Both the position numbers and the translations under genes were made by a program. From Citrobacter arsenatis (GTDB lineage: Bacteria; Pseudomonadota; Gammaproteobacteria; Enterobacterales; Enterobacteriaceae): a stretch of 64,000 nt of DNA. Under the pieces are notes generated by a model, which saw only the letters and a program-made list of their open reading frames with translations, made no database searches and was not told the origin of the DNA. The stretch is from the NCBI RefSeq assembly GCF_004353845.1, contig NZ_CP037864.1, positions 744,001-808,000 of the forward strand, written 5' to 3'. Below are positions 34,562-43,665 of this stretch, piece by piece. How positions within the stretch are numbered: position 1 is the stretch's first letter; each line of letters starts with the position of its first letter.

Positions 34562-35569
34562 ATGACAACAGTCACGTTGGCGCAGGTAGCTGAGCGCGCG
34601 GGAGTCTCCACGGCAACCGTTTCAATGGTGTTGCGTAACCGGGGGCGCATTTCTCAGGCCACGCGTGACCGGGTACTCAAAGCGCTGGACGATGCAGGGT
34701 ACGTTTATAACCAAACCGCCGCCAACCTGCGTAACCGGAGCAGTAATCAGGTAGGATTGTTGTTACACGATATCACCAACCCTTTTTACGGCGAGATGAC
34801 GGCAGGGCTAAGCCACGAGATGGAGCGGCATGATCTGCTGCTGTTTCTGGCAAACAGCGAAGAGTCAGGAGAACGGCAGCAAAAATTTGTTGATTCGCTG
34901 ATGCGCAATAATGCCTGCGGCATGGTGCTCTGCGCGGCGCGCGAAACGCCGACATCCTTCTTTGAAGCGCTGAAAAGGCGCAACATTCCCGCCATCATGG
35001 TGGTTCGTCCCCTTAGCGATCCTGATTTTGATTTTGTGGGCACCGATAACTTTCTCGGTACGCAAATGGCGACCACTCATTTAGTCAAAATGGGGCACAA
35101 GAATATTGCGTTTATTGGTGGGAGCCCAAGTTCCGGGAGCCGGGCGCAGCGTATCGGCGGATTCACCAGCACGTTGCTGGAGCATGGGATATCGCCGAAT
35201 CCGCAATGGATAGTGGCTACGCAGGCCAGCCAAATTGACGGAGCAAAAGCGGCGGAGTCTCTTCTTTTGCGGTTCCCGCAAATTACCGCTGCCGTTTGCT
35301 ATCAAGATATCGTGGCGCTTGGGGTCATGCAGGCATTACGTAAAATGGGGCGCGAACCTGGGCATGATTTTGCGCTGGTGGGGTTCGACGACATCACCGA
35401 AGCGGCGCTGGTACAACCTGCGCTCACCACCGTGTCGGTGGCGGCAAAAGAGATAGGTCGCAAGGCTGGAGAGCTACTTTACAGTCGCATTCAGGGAAAT
35501 GACGAACCACCGAAACGTATTATTCTGCCGCCTGCGCTGGTGGTCAGAGAATCATGTGGTTTTAGCTGA
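34562..35569 (+). CDS. LacI-family transcriptional regulator of the sugar locus
   Basis: A 335-residue repressor-type protein. The N-terminal helix-turn-helix is TLAQVAERAGVSTATVSMVL (residues 5-24) with the hinge helix around 45-60. A periplasmic-binding-protein-like sensor domain follows (GLLLHDITNPFYGEMTAGL, VGFDDITEAALVQPALTTV). It resembles MalI in overall sequence. It is divergent from the pmi-PTS operon and has one of the shared palindromes in its own promoter, so it most likely controls the whole locus. The inducer is unknown. Confidence 0.9.
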   Translation: MTTVTLAQVAERAGVSTATVSMVLRNRGRISQATRDRVLKALDDAGYVYNQTAANLRNRSSNQVGLLLHDITNPFYGEMTAGLSHEMERHDLLLFLANSEESGERQQKFVDSLMRNNACGMVLCAARETPTSFFEALKRRNIPAIMVVRPLSDPDFDFVGTDNFLGTQMATTHLVKMGHKNIAFIGGSPSSGSRAQRIGGFTSTLLEHGISPNPQWIVATQASQIDGAKAAESLLLRFPQITAAVCYQDIVALGVMQALRKMGREPGHDFALVGFDDITEAALVQPALTTVSVAAKEIGRKAGELLYSRIQGNDEPPKRIILPPALVVRESCGFS

Positions 35570-35702
35570 TCGTCATGCCTTTTACTGATATCTCTGCCTG
35601 TTTATCATTAAATTCTAATTATCGACGTTTTCGGCTGGCGGCGCAGCGTTGCGCTGGTTAATCTGAAAACGATTTACGTAAAATTAACAAAAGAGAATAG
35701 CT

Positions 35703-36524
35703 ATGCATGATGCACAAATCCGCGTTGCCATCGCGGGAGCCGGAGGACGCATGGGGCGTCAGTTGATTCAGGCCACTCTCGGCATGGATGGTGTACAGCT
35801 CGGTGCGGCGCTAGAGCGCGAAGGTTCTTCCTTACTGGGAAGCGATGCCGGAGAGTTAGCAGGAGCCGGTAAAACGGGCGTTACCGTACAAAGCAGCCTT
35901 GAGGCGGTGAAAGATGATTTCGATGTTTTCATTGATTTTACCCGCCCGGAAGGCACGCTGGCGCATCTGGCGTTCTGCCGCCAGCACGGTAAAGGGATGG
36001 TGATTGGCACTACCGGCTTTGATGACGCAGGTAAACAGACTATTCGCGATGCCGCGCAGGAGATTGCTATCGTCTTCGCCGCGAACTTTAGCGTTGGCGT
36101 CAACGTCATGCTTAAGCTGCTGGAGAAGGCGGCGAAAGTGATGGGTGATTATACCGATATTGAGATTATTGAAGCCCACCACCGCCATAAAGTGGATGCG
36201 CCGTCAGGCACTGCGCTGGCGATGGGCGAGGCGATTGCCGGGGCGCTGGATAAAGATTTAAAAGAGTGCGCCGTCTATTCTCGTGAAGGCTACACCGGCG
36301 AGCGCGTACCGGGAACCATCGGCTTTGCCACGGTACGGGCCGGGGATATCGTCGGCGAGCATACCGCGATGTTTGCCGATATTGGCGAGCGTATTGAGAT
36401 CACGCATAAAGCGTCCAGCCGCATGACCTTTGCCAATGGCGCAGTGCGATCGGCAATTTGGCTAAAATCAAAGTCAAATGGTCTTTTTGATATGAAAGAT
36501 GTGCTTGATTTACGCAATTTATAA
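35703..36524 (+). CDS. dapB: 4-hydroxy-tetrahydrodipicolinate reductase
   Basis: This NAD(P)H-dependent enzyme of lysine and diaminopimelate synthesis has 273 residues, the E. coli length. The nucleotide-binding loop is GAGGRMGRQLI near the start. The active-site signature EAHHRHKVDAPSGT contains H159, H160 and K163. It is transcribed alone; the accessory locus ends about 130 bp upstream. Confidence 0.98.
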   Translation: MHDAQIRVAIAGAGGRMGRQLIQATLGMDGVQLGAALEREGSSLLGSDAGELAGAGKTGVTVQSSLEAVKDDFDVFIDFTRPEGTLAHLAFCRQHGKGMVIGTTGFDDAGKQTIRDAAQEIAIVFAANFSVGVNVMLKLLEKAAKVMGDYTDIEIIEAHHRHKVDAPSGTALAMGEAIAGALDKDLKECAVYSREGYTGERVPGTIGFATVRAGDIVGEHTAMFADIGERIEITHKASSRMTFANGAVRSAIWLKSKSNGLFDMKDVLDLRNL

Positions 36525-36577
36525 CTTTTATTACCCTTCGTGATGTGGTTATTGTAATCATAATTATTTGATTACAT

Positions 36578-36602
36578 AGGGCAATATTTTATTGCCCTTT
36601 TA
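36578..36602 (+). terminator. dapB terminator
   Basis: The stem AGGGCAATA / TATTGCCCT with a 3-nt loop is followed by a T-rich run. Confidence 0.85.
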
Positions 36603-36931
36603 TTTTTTTGATTTTAAGTATGGTTTTTTATTTAAGTGCGTATTTGTCTGTGTTTTGTAGGGTGATTCTGTTATCTCAATGTAAATTTTGACCAAGTGGT
36701 CCATTTTTTTCTATCGCGCCTCCTGTTTTTACACTCTTTATCTGCCGCAAGCGTTTTCTACCCCGAGTTAGCTGATCTTTTTGCCTGTTAAATCGTGTGA
36801 TTTCTCCCAGTGGCGTAAAATAATAATAAAAAATGCCCTTTTAGGTAGACTTTTACGTAGGCTATCTCTAGAATGCCGCCGTTTGCCAGAAATCCATAGG
36901 TAAGCAAATTTGCATTGATTCATGAGATGTT

Positions 36932-36970
36932 AATGAATTAATATGCAAATAAAGTGAGTGAATATTCTCT
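36932..36970 (+). promoter_or_regulatory. Tandem ArgR boxes at the carAB proximal promoter
   Basis: Two 18-bp ARG boxes are separated by 3 bp. Box A at 36932-36949 has TGAAT-TAAT-ATGCA; box B at 36953-36970 has TGAGT-GAAT-ATTCT. The spacing is the standard one for an ArgR hexamer, giving arginine repression of carAB. Confidence 0.8.
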
Positions 36971-36980
36971 GGAGGGTGTT

Positions 36981-38129
36981 TTGATTAAGTCAGCGCTATT
37001 GGTTCTGGAAGACGGAACCCAGTTTCACGGTCGGGCCATAGGGGCAACAGGTTCGGCGGTTGGGGAAGTCGTTTTCAATACTTCAATGACCGGTTATCAA
37101 GAAATCCTCACTGATCCTTCCTATTCCCGCCAAATCGTCACTCTTACTTATCCTCATATCGGTAATGTCGGCACCAATGAAGCCGATGCAGAATCTTCTC
37201 AGGTACATGCGCAAGGTCTGGTTATCCGCGACCTGCCGCTGATTGCCAGTAACTTCCGTGATACTGAAGACCTCTCTTCTTACCTCAAGCGCCATAACAT
37301 TGTGGCGATTGCCGATATCGATACCCGTAAGCTGACGCGTTTGCTGCGTGAAAAGGGCGCACAGAACGGCTGCATCATCGCGGGCGATAACCCGGATGCG
37401 GCGCTGGCACTGGAAAAAGCCAAAGCTTTCCCAGGCCTGAACGGTATGGACCTGGCGAAAGAAGTAACCACCGCGGAGCCTTATAGCTGGACGCAGGGGA
37501 GCTGGACGCTGGCCGGTGACCTGCCGGAAGCGAAATCTGCCGATGAGCTGCCGTTCCACGTTGTGGCTTACGACTTCGGCGCCAAACGTAACATTCTGCG
37601 TATGTTAGCGGACCGTGGCTGCCGCCTGACGGTTGTGCCGGCGAAAACCTCTGCAGAAGAGGTTCTGAAGATGAATCCGGATGGTATCTTCTTGTCCAAC
37701 GGCCCTGGCGACCCGGCACCGTGCGACTACGCGATTACCGCGATTCAGAAATTCCTCGAAACCGATCTTCCGGTATTTGGCATTTGCCTCGGCCATCAGC
37801 TGCTGGCGCTGGCGAGCGGTGCGAAGACCATTAAGATGAAGTTTGGTCACCACGGCGGCAACCATCCGGTAAAAGATATTGATAACAACACCGTGATGAT
37901 CACCGCGCAAAACCACGGATTTGCGGTTGATGAGGCTTCCATGCCTGCCAATCTGCGCGTGACCCATAAGTCACTGTTCGACGGCACCCTGCAGGGGATT
38001 CATCGTACCGACAAACCGGCGTTCAGCTTCCAGGGGCACCCTGAAGCGAGTCCGGGTCCGCACGACGCTGCACCGCTGTTCGACCACTTTATCGAGCTTA
38101 TTGAGCAATACCGTCAGTCCGCGAAATAA
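36981..38129 (+). CDS. carA: Carbamoyl-phosphate synthase small (glutaminase) subunit
   Basis: It hydrolyses glutamine and channels ammonia to CarB. It has 382 residues from TTG 36981, which follows GGAGGG and is the E. coli start; ATG and GTG alternatives upstream fall in the operator. The class I glutaminase triad comprises C269 in FGICLGHQ and the His/Glu of FQGHPEASPG near the C-terminus. It is the first gene of carAB, 17 bp before carB. Confidence 0.99.
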   Translation: MIKSALLVLEDGTQFHGRAIGATGSAVGEVVFNTSMTGYQEILTDPSYSRQIVTLTYPHIGNVGTNEADAESSQVHAQGLVIRDLPLIASNFRDTEDLSSYLKRHNIVAIADIDTRKLTRLLREKGAQNGCIIAGDNPDAALALEKAKAFPGLNGMDLAKEVTTAEPYSWTQGSWTLAGDLPEAKSADELPFHVVAYDFGAKRNILRMLADRGCRLTVVPAKTSAEEVLKMNPDGIFLSNGPGDPAPCDYAITAIQKFLETDLPVFGICLGHQLLALASGAKTIKMKFGHHGGNHPVKDIDNNTVMITAQNHGFAVDEASMPANLRVTHKSLFDGTLQGIHRTDKPAFSFQGHPEASPGPHDAAPLFDHFIELIEQYRQSAK

Positions 38130-38146
38130 TCAGGAGTAAAAGAGCC

Positions 38147-41100
38147 ATGCCAAAACGTACAGACATAAAAAGTATCCTGATTCTGGGCGCGGGTCCGATT
38201 GTTATCGGTCAGGCGTGTGAGTTTGACTACTCCGGCGCGCAGGCGTGTAAAGCCCTGCGTGAAGAGGGTTACCGCGTTATTCTGGTGAACTCCAACCCGG
38301 CAACCATCATGACCGACCCAGAAATGGCCGATGCCACCTACATCGAGCCGATTCACTGGGAAGTAGTACGCAAAATCATTGAGAAAGAGCGTCCGGACGC
38401 GGTGCTGCCAACCATGGGCGGTCAGACGGCGCTGAACTGTGCGCTGGAACTGGAACGTCAGGGCGTACTGGCTGAGTTCGGCGTGACCATGATTGGTGCG
38501 ACGGCGGATGCCATCGATAAAGCGGAAGACCGTCGTCGCTTCGATATCGCGATGAAGAAGATTGGTCTCGACACCGCGCGTTCAGGCATCGCTCACACCA
38601 TGGAAGAAGCGCTGGCGGTTGCCGCTGACGTTGGCTTCCCGTGCATTATCCGCCCTAGCTTCACCATGGGCGGCACCGGCGGCGGTATCGCCTACAACCG
38701 CGAAGAGTTCGAAGAAATCTGCGAACGCGGTCTGGACCTCTCCCCAACCAATGAGCTGCTGATTGATGAATCGCTGATTGGCTGGAAAGAGTACGAGATG
38801 GAAGTGGTGCGTGATAAAAACGACAACTGCATCATCGTCTGCTCCATCGAAAACTTCGACGCGATGGGTATCCATACCGGTGACTCCATCACCGTAGCAC
38901 CGGCCCAGACGCTGACCGACAAAGAATATCAAATCATGCGTAACGCCTCGATGGCGGTACTGCGTGAAATCGGCGTGGAAACCGGCGGTTCTAACGTCCA
39001 GTTTGCGGTAAACCCGAAAAACGGCCGTCTGATTGTCATCGAGATGAACCCACGCGTATCCCGTTCTTCTGCGCTGGCATCTAAAGCCACCGGTTTCCCG
39101 ATTGCGAAAGTCGCCGCCAAGCTGGCCGTAGGTTACACCCTCGACGAACTGATGAACGACATCACCGGTGGCCGTACTCCGGCGTCCTTCGAGCCGTCCA
39201 TCGACTACGTTGTGACGAAAATTCCACGCTTCAACTTCGAGAAGTTTGTTGGCGCTAACGACCGTCTGACCACGCAGATGAAATCTGTCGGCGAAGTGAT
39301 GGCGATTGGTCGCACCCAGCAAGAATCGCTGCAGAAAGCGCTGCGCGGTCTGGAAGTCGGCGCGACCGGCTTCGACCCGAAAGTGAGCCTCGACGATCCG
39401 GAAGCATTAACCAAAATCCGCCGCGAGCTGAAAGACGCGGGCGCTGAGCGTATCTGGTACATCGCCGATGCGTTCCGTGCTGGCCTGTCCGTCGATGGCG
39501 TGTTCAACCTGACCAACATCGACCGCTGGTTCCTGGTACAGATTGAAGAACTGGTGCGTCTGGAAGAAAAAGTCACCGACCTTGGTATCAACGGCCTCGA
39601 CGCTGACTTCCTGCGCGTACTGAAGCGTAAAGGCTTCGCCGATGCGCGTCTGGCGAAACTGGCTGGCGTACGCGAAGCGGAAATCCGCAAGCTGCGTGAC
39701 CAATATAACCTGCACCCGGTCTACAAGCGCGTGGATACCTGTGCGGCAGAATTTGCCACTGACACCGCTTACATGTACTCCACTTATGAAGATGAGTGTG
39801 AAGCGAATCCGTCCGTCGACCGCGATAAAATCATGGTGCTGGGCGGTGGTCCAAACCGTATCGGCCAGGGTATCGAGTTTGACTACTGCTGCGTACACGC
39901 CTCGCTGGCGCTGCGCGAAGACGGTTACGAGACCATCATGGTCAACTGTAACCCGGAAACGGTTTCTACCGATTACGACACCTCCGACCGCCTGTACTTC
40001 GAGCCGGTCACGCTGGAAGACGTCCTGGAAATCGTGCGTATCGAGAAGCCGAAAGGCGTTATCGTGCAGTACGGCGGCCAGACCCCGCTGAAGCTGGCGC
40101 GGGCGCTGGAAGCAGCAGGAGTGCCGGTTATCGGCACCAGCCCGGATGCCATCGACCGTGCGGAAGACCGCGAGCGTTTCCAGCAGGCGGTTGACCGTCT
40201 GAAGCTGAAACAACCGGCGAACGCTACCGTGACGGCTATCGAACAAGCTGTTGAGAAGGCGAAAGAGATTGGTTACCCGCTGGTGGTACGCCCGTCCTAC
40301 GTACTCGGCGGCCGCGCGATGGAAATCGTCTACGACGAAGCCGACCTGCGTCGCTACTTCCAGACTGCGGTCAGCGTTTCTAACGATGCGCCGGTGCTGT
40401 TAGACCGTTTCCTTGATGATGCGGTTGAAGTGGACGTCGATGCTATCTGCGATGGCGAAATGGTGCTGATTGGCGGCATCATGGAGCACATCGAACAGGC
40501 CGGCGTGCACTCCGGTGACTCCGCATGTTCTCTGCCAGCGTACACCCTGAGCCAGGAAATTCAGGATGTGATGCGCCAGCAGGTGCAGAAACTGGCCTTC
40601 GAGCTGCAGGTTCGCGGTCTGATGAACGTTCAGTTTGCGGTGAAGAATAACGAAGTTTACCTGATTGAAGTGAACCCGCGTGCAGCGCGTACCGTTCCGT
40701 TCGTTTCCAAGGCAACAGGCGTACCGCTGGCAAAAGTTGCGGCGCGCGTGATGGCCGGGAAAACGCTGGCACAGCAGGGCGTCACCAAAGAAGTTATCCC
40801 GCCATACTACTCGGTAAAAGAAGTGGTGCTGCCGTTCAACAAATTCCCCGGCGTTGACCCGCTGTTAGGGCCAGAAATGCGCTCTACCGGTGAGGTGATG
40901 GGCGTGGGACGCACCTTCGCAGAAGCGTTCGCCAAGGCCCAGCTGGGCAGCAGTTCCACCATGAAAAAACAGGGGCGTGCGCTGCTCTCCGTTCGCGAAG
41001 GCGATAAAGAGCGTGTGGTTGACCTGGCAGCGAAACTGCTGAAGTTTGGCTTCGAGCTGGATGCGACGCACGGTACGGCGATTGTGCTGGGTGAAGCGGG

Positions 41101-41374
41101 TATCAATCCACGTCTGGTGAACAAGGTGCATGAAGGTCGTCCGCACATTCAGGACCGTATCAAGAATGGCGAATATACCTACATCATCAACACCACCGAA
41201 GGTCGTCAGGCGATTGAAGACTCCAAGCTGATTCGTCGCAGCGCGCTGCAGTATAAAGTGCATTATGACACTACCCTGAACGGCGGTTTCGCGACGGCGA
41301 TGGCGCTGAATGCGGATGCCACCGAGAAGGTGACCTCGGTTCAGGAAATGCACGCGCAGATCAAAAAGGCATAA
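38147..41374 (+). CDS. carB: Carbamoyl-phosphate synthase large subunit
   Basis: It makes carbamoyl phosphate from bicarbonate, ammonia and two ATP for arginine and pyrimidines. It has 1075 residues. The duplicated ATP-grasp halves are easy to see: ILGAGPIVIGQACEFDYSG near residue 12 and its repeat VLGGGPNRIGQGIEFDY near 560. The C-terminal domain (about 935-1075) binds UMP, IMP and ornithine. Confidence 0.99.
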   Translation: MPKRTDIKSILILGAGPIVIGQACEFDYSGAQACKALREEGYRVILVNSNPATIMTDPEMADATYIEPIHWEVVRKIIEKERPDAVLPTMGGQTALNCALELERQGVLAEFGVTMIGATADAIDKAEDRRRFDIAMKKIGLDTARSGIAHTMEEALAVAADVGFPCIIRPSFTMGGTGGGIAYNREEFEEICERGLDLSPTNELLIDESLIGWKEYEMEVVRDKNDNCIIVCSIENFDAMGIHTGDSITVAPAQTLTDKEYQIMRNASMAVLREIGVETGGSNVQFAVNPKNGRLIVIEMNPRVSRSSALASKATGFPIAKVAAKLAVGYTLDELMNDITGGRTPASFEPSIDYVVTKIPRFNFEKFVGANDRLTTQMKSVGEVMAIGRTQQESLQKALRGLEVGATGFDPKVSLDDPEALTKIRRELKDAGAERIWYIADAFRAGLSVDGVFNLTNIDRWFLVQIEELVRLEEKVTDLGINGLDADFLRVLKRKGFADARLAKLAGVREAEIRKLRDQYNLHPVYKRVDTCAAEFATDTAYMYSTYEDECEANPSVDRDKIMVLGGGPNRIGQGIEFDYCCVHASLALREDGYETIMVNCNPETVSTDYDTSDRLYFEPVTLEDVLEIVRIEKPKGVIVQYGGQTPLKLARALEAAGVPVIGTSPDAIDRAEDRERFQQAVDRLKLKQPANATVTAIEQAVEKAKEIGYPLVVRPSYVLGGRAMEIVYDEADLRRYFQTAVSVSNDAPVLLDRFLDDAVEVDVDAICDGEMVLIGGIMEHIEQAGVHSGDSACSLPAYTLSQEIQDVMRQQVQKLAFELQVRGLMNVQFAVKNNEVYLIEVNPRAARTVPFVSKATGVPLAKVAARVMAGKTLAQQGVTKEVIPPYYSVKEVVLPFNKFPGVDPLLGPEMRSTGEVMGVGRTFAEAFAKAQLGSSSTMKKQGRALLSVREGDKERVVDLAAKLLKFGFELDATHGTAIVLGEAGINPRLVNKVHEGRPHIQDRIKNGEYTYIINTTEGRQAIEDSKLIRRSALQYKVHYDTTLNGGFATAMALNADATEKVTSVQEMHAQIKKA

Positions 41375-41380
41375 ACAAAG

Positions 41381-41457
41381 GGTCCGGTGATAATTGCGCT
41401 AACCGGACCTGCAATATAATTTTGGAAGGGTTTCTGTAACGAAACCCTTTTTTTATA
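41381..41457 (+). terminator. carAB terminator (two hairpins)
   Basis: A first hairpin GGTCCGGT / ACCGGACC (41381-41409) has no T-run. A second, AAGGGTTTC / GAAACCCTT (41426-41449), is followed by T8 and is the rho-independent terminator. Confidence 0.88.
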
Positions 41458-41647
41458 TCTCGTAAGGTCATTCCTGGCCAAATGCGATTTCATAACCACA
41501 TTTTCAATGTAATAAGCACGATATTGCTCACACAAATCAACATTCAAGTCGCATACTATCTTACATATCCACAATTTTAATATGGCTTAGTTTTTATTAA
41601 TTTGGACAGGCCGTAGCCAGATTTTTAATTTGTGAAATGGTGTGCTT

Positions 41648-42043
41648 ATGTGTGAAAAATATGTTGAAAGACCGCTTTATTTGTTAATTGCTGACTGGAT
41701 GATGGCTGAGGATCGTTGGATCACCGCAAAGGAAATTTCCCGCCATTTTGATATCGAACACTGCAAAGCAATTAATACTCTCTCTTATATTTTGTCGGAA
41801 GTAGGGGAAATTGTTTGTGAAGTTAAGATGATCCCTAATCAGATCGCAGGCCGTGGCTGTCAGTGCCAGCGTCTGGTAAAAGTCATCAGCATTGATTCTC
41901 ATCTCTACCGCCGATTGAATCACAATTTGCAGGAAAAAAAGGTGAGCGTGGCGAAAACGCCGCGACTGTCAGCGGTTCCCCCAACAGAGCTTAACCGTGA
42001 GCAGAAATGGCAGATGATGCTCTCCAAGAGTATGCGTCGCTAA
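41648..42043 (+). CDS. caiF: Carnitine operon activator CaiF
   Basis: This activator of the cai and fix operons responds to carnitine or crotonobetaine under anaerobiosis. It has 131 residues from ATG 41648, the E. coli length; an in-frame GTG two codons earlier is less likely. A winged-helix-like N-terminal half (MMAEDRWITAKEISRHFDI) and the cysteine-containing GRGCQCQRLVKV are conserved. It is convergent with caiE at the far end of the operon it controls. Confidence 0.95.
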   Translation: MCEKYVERPLYLLIADWMMAEDRWITAKEISRHFDIEHCKAINTLSYILSEVGEIVCEVKMIPNQIAGRGCQCQRLVKVISIDSHLYRRLNHNLQEKKVSVAKTPRLSAVPPTELNREQKWQMMLSKSMRR

Positions 42044-42083
42044 TTGTCAGTTTGCCTGATGGCAGCATTAACGGTGATTGACG

Positions 42084-42117
42084 CGTAGGCCGGATAAGCA
42101 TGAGCGCATCCGGCATC
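42084..42117. repeat. REP unit between caiF and caiE
   Basis: GTAGGCCGGATAAGC and GCGCATCCGGCAT form one imperfect REP palindrome between the convergent genes. Confidence 0.75.
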
Positions 42118-42119
42118 AA

Positions 42120-42716
42120 TTACTGTGCTGATTTGGGCTTCACGTCCGTCGTGCCTTTCAGGCGCGGTCGGTTCTCTTCAAGCTGGGTTAAAGGCTGCGT
42201 TTCGTGTAGACCTGTCTGGCAGCGGGTTGCAAGGTCCTGATACTCTTTAGTGTTTAGTTGTTTCCAGTGCAGTTCCTGGTCCGTGACTTCACGCAGTATG
42301 CGGGCCGGTGAGCCAACCAGCATCTGCCTTGCCTCCCCCTGAAATCTGGCTTTGACAAAGCTCATGGCGGCGACGATGCTCTCTTCGCCGATTACTGCGC
42401 CGTCCATAATGACGCTGTTCATGCCAATCAGCGCATCTCTGCCCACCACGCAACCGTGCAGGATCGCACCATGGCCGATGTGCCCATTTTCATGCACGAT
42501 GGTATCGGTGTCGCAGTAGCCGTGCATGATGCAGCCATCCTGCAGATTAGCTCCTGCTTCCAGGATCAGGCGACCATAGTCACCGCGCAATGACGCGTGC
42601 GGACCAATATAGACTCCGGCTCCCACAATGACATCGCCAATCAGCACGGCGCTGGGATGGACATAGGCATCCGGATGTACCACCGGAATCAGGCCCTCAA
42701 AGGCGTAGTAGCTCAT
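42120..42716 (-). CDS. caiE: Carnitine operon protein CaiE
   Basis: A 198-residue left-handed beta-helix protein of the gamma-carbonic-anhydrase-like hexapeptide family, with repeats such as GDVIVGAGVYIGPHAS and GHIGHGAILHG. The His residues around 65-90 could bind metal. It is said to aid CoA-cofactor synthesis for CaiB and CaiD, but the exact activity is not firm. It is the last gene of caiTABCDE, separated from caiD by a REP pair. Confidence 0.94.
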   Translation of the reverse strand: MSYYAFEGLIPVVHPDAYVHPSAVLIGDVIVGAGVYIGPHASLRGDYGRLILEAGANLQDGCIMHGYCDTDTIVHENGHIGHGAILHGCVVGRDALIGMNSVIMDGAVIGEESIVAAMSFVKARFQGEARQMLVGSPARILREVTDQELHWKQLNTKEYQDLATRCQTGLHETQPLTQLEENRPRLKGTTDVKPKSAQ

Positions 42717-42735
42717 GGTTTTATCTCGGTTTTAT

Positions 42736-42818
42736 TGCCGGATAATGGCGTAAACACCTTATCCGGCCAACGGTTGTGCATGTGTTGTAGGCCGGATAAG
42801 CGAAGTGCCATCCGGCAT
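42736..42818. repeat. REP pair between caiE and caiD
   Basis: Two inverted REP units lie in the gap: GCCGGATAATGGCGT..CCTTATCCGGCC and GTAGGCCGGATAAGC..GCCATCCGGCA. They may uncouple caiE mRNA from the rest of the operon. Confidence 0.82.
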
Positions 42819-42825
42819 AGTCACA

Positions 42826-43611
42826 CTAGCGGCCTTTCCACACCGGATCGCGTTTTTCGGCAAACGCCTGCGGCCCTTCGAGCGCATCTTCCGAGTGCAG
42901 CACCGACGGATAGTGCTTCAGCACGCCGCTGCGGATGTAACGGTAGCCTTCTTCAACCGGCATTTCGCTGGTCGCACGGTAAATCTCTTTCAGTGCGGCG
43001 ATTGCCAGCGGGGCGCTATTCACCAACTGCTGTGCCAGTTCGCGTGCGCTATCCATCAGTTCGCTCTGGCTGACAACGCGGTTGACGATGCCCCAACGCA
43101 GCGCTTCTTCGGCGCTCATTCGCCTGCCGGTCATCACCATTTCGTTGACGATTGCCGGTGGCAGCAGTTTCGGCAGACGCAGTACGCCGCCGCTGTCAGG
43201 CACGATCCCGAGCTTGGCTTCCGGTAGCGCGAAGCTGGCGTTTTCCGCACAGACGATAAAATCCGCCGCCAGCGCCAGCTCAAAACCACCGCCAAATGCG
43301 TAGCCGTTTACCGCGGCGATGACAGGCTTATTGAGGTCGAAAATTTCGGTTAAACCGGCGAAGCCGCCTGGGCCAAAATCGGCATCCGGTGCTTCACCTT
43401 CAGCCGCTGCTTTTAAGTCCCAGCCTGCAGAAAAGAATTTCTCACCGCCGCCGGTGATAATCGCTACGCGTAATTCCGGGTCGTCACGAAAATTAAGAAA
43501 GGCTTCACCCATGGCAAAGCTGGTTTTCGCGTCAATGGCATTGGCTTTTGGCCGATCGAGGGTAATTTCCAGGATCGGGCCGTTACGGGTCAGATGTAAT
43601 GATTCACTCAT
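42826..43611 (-). CDS. caiD: Crotonobetainyl-CoA hydratase (carnitinyl-CoA dehydratase)
   Basis: A crotonase-family enzyme of 261 residues that interconverts L-carnitinyl-CoA and crotonobetainyl-CoA. The oxyanion-hole segments are GGGEKFFSAGWDLKA and GYAFGGGFELALAADF. The catalytic-loop region is ALPEAKLGIVPDSGG. It sits between caiC and caiE on the operon. Confidence 0.97.
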   Translation of the reverse strand: MSESLHLTRNGPILEITLDRPKANAIDAKTSFAMGEAFLNFRDDPELRVAIITGGGEKFFSAGWDLKAAAEGEAPDADFGPGGFAGLTEIFDLNKPVIAAVNGYAFGGGFELALAADFIVCAENASFALPEAKLGIVPDSGGVLRLPKLLPPAIVNEMVMTGRRMSAEEALRWGIVNRVVSQSELMDSARELAQQLVNSAPLAIAALKEIYRATSEMPVEEGYRYIRSGVLKHYPSVLHSEDALEGPQAFAEKRDPVWKGR

Positions 43612-43665
43612 AGTTCATCTCCAGATAAATAGATTTTCTGGCAGGAGGAATTCCGGCCAGAAGGG

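Larger units (their letters stand above)
36525..36980 (+). promoter_or_regulatory. dapB-carA intergenic region with carAB promoters
   Basis: After dapB there is a perfect 8-bp inverted repeat TGTAATCA / TGATTACA (36553-36576), then a terminator at 36578-36602. A P1 promoter has TAGACT at 36846 and TAGAAT at 36869, 17 bp apart. The stretch 36605-36840 is AT-rich with no ORF I can support. In E. coli the P1 region is controlled by pyrimidines and purines through PurR, PepA, IHF and others; I did not locate those sites. Confidence 0.7.

Noticed and set aside
39407..40246. 279-codon frame antisense to carB, with other long antisense frames along carB, ileS, talB and thrA
   Set aside because: All lie fully inside well-conserved highly expressed genes and show the composition expected for reversed codons.
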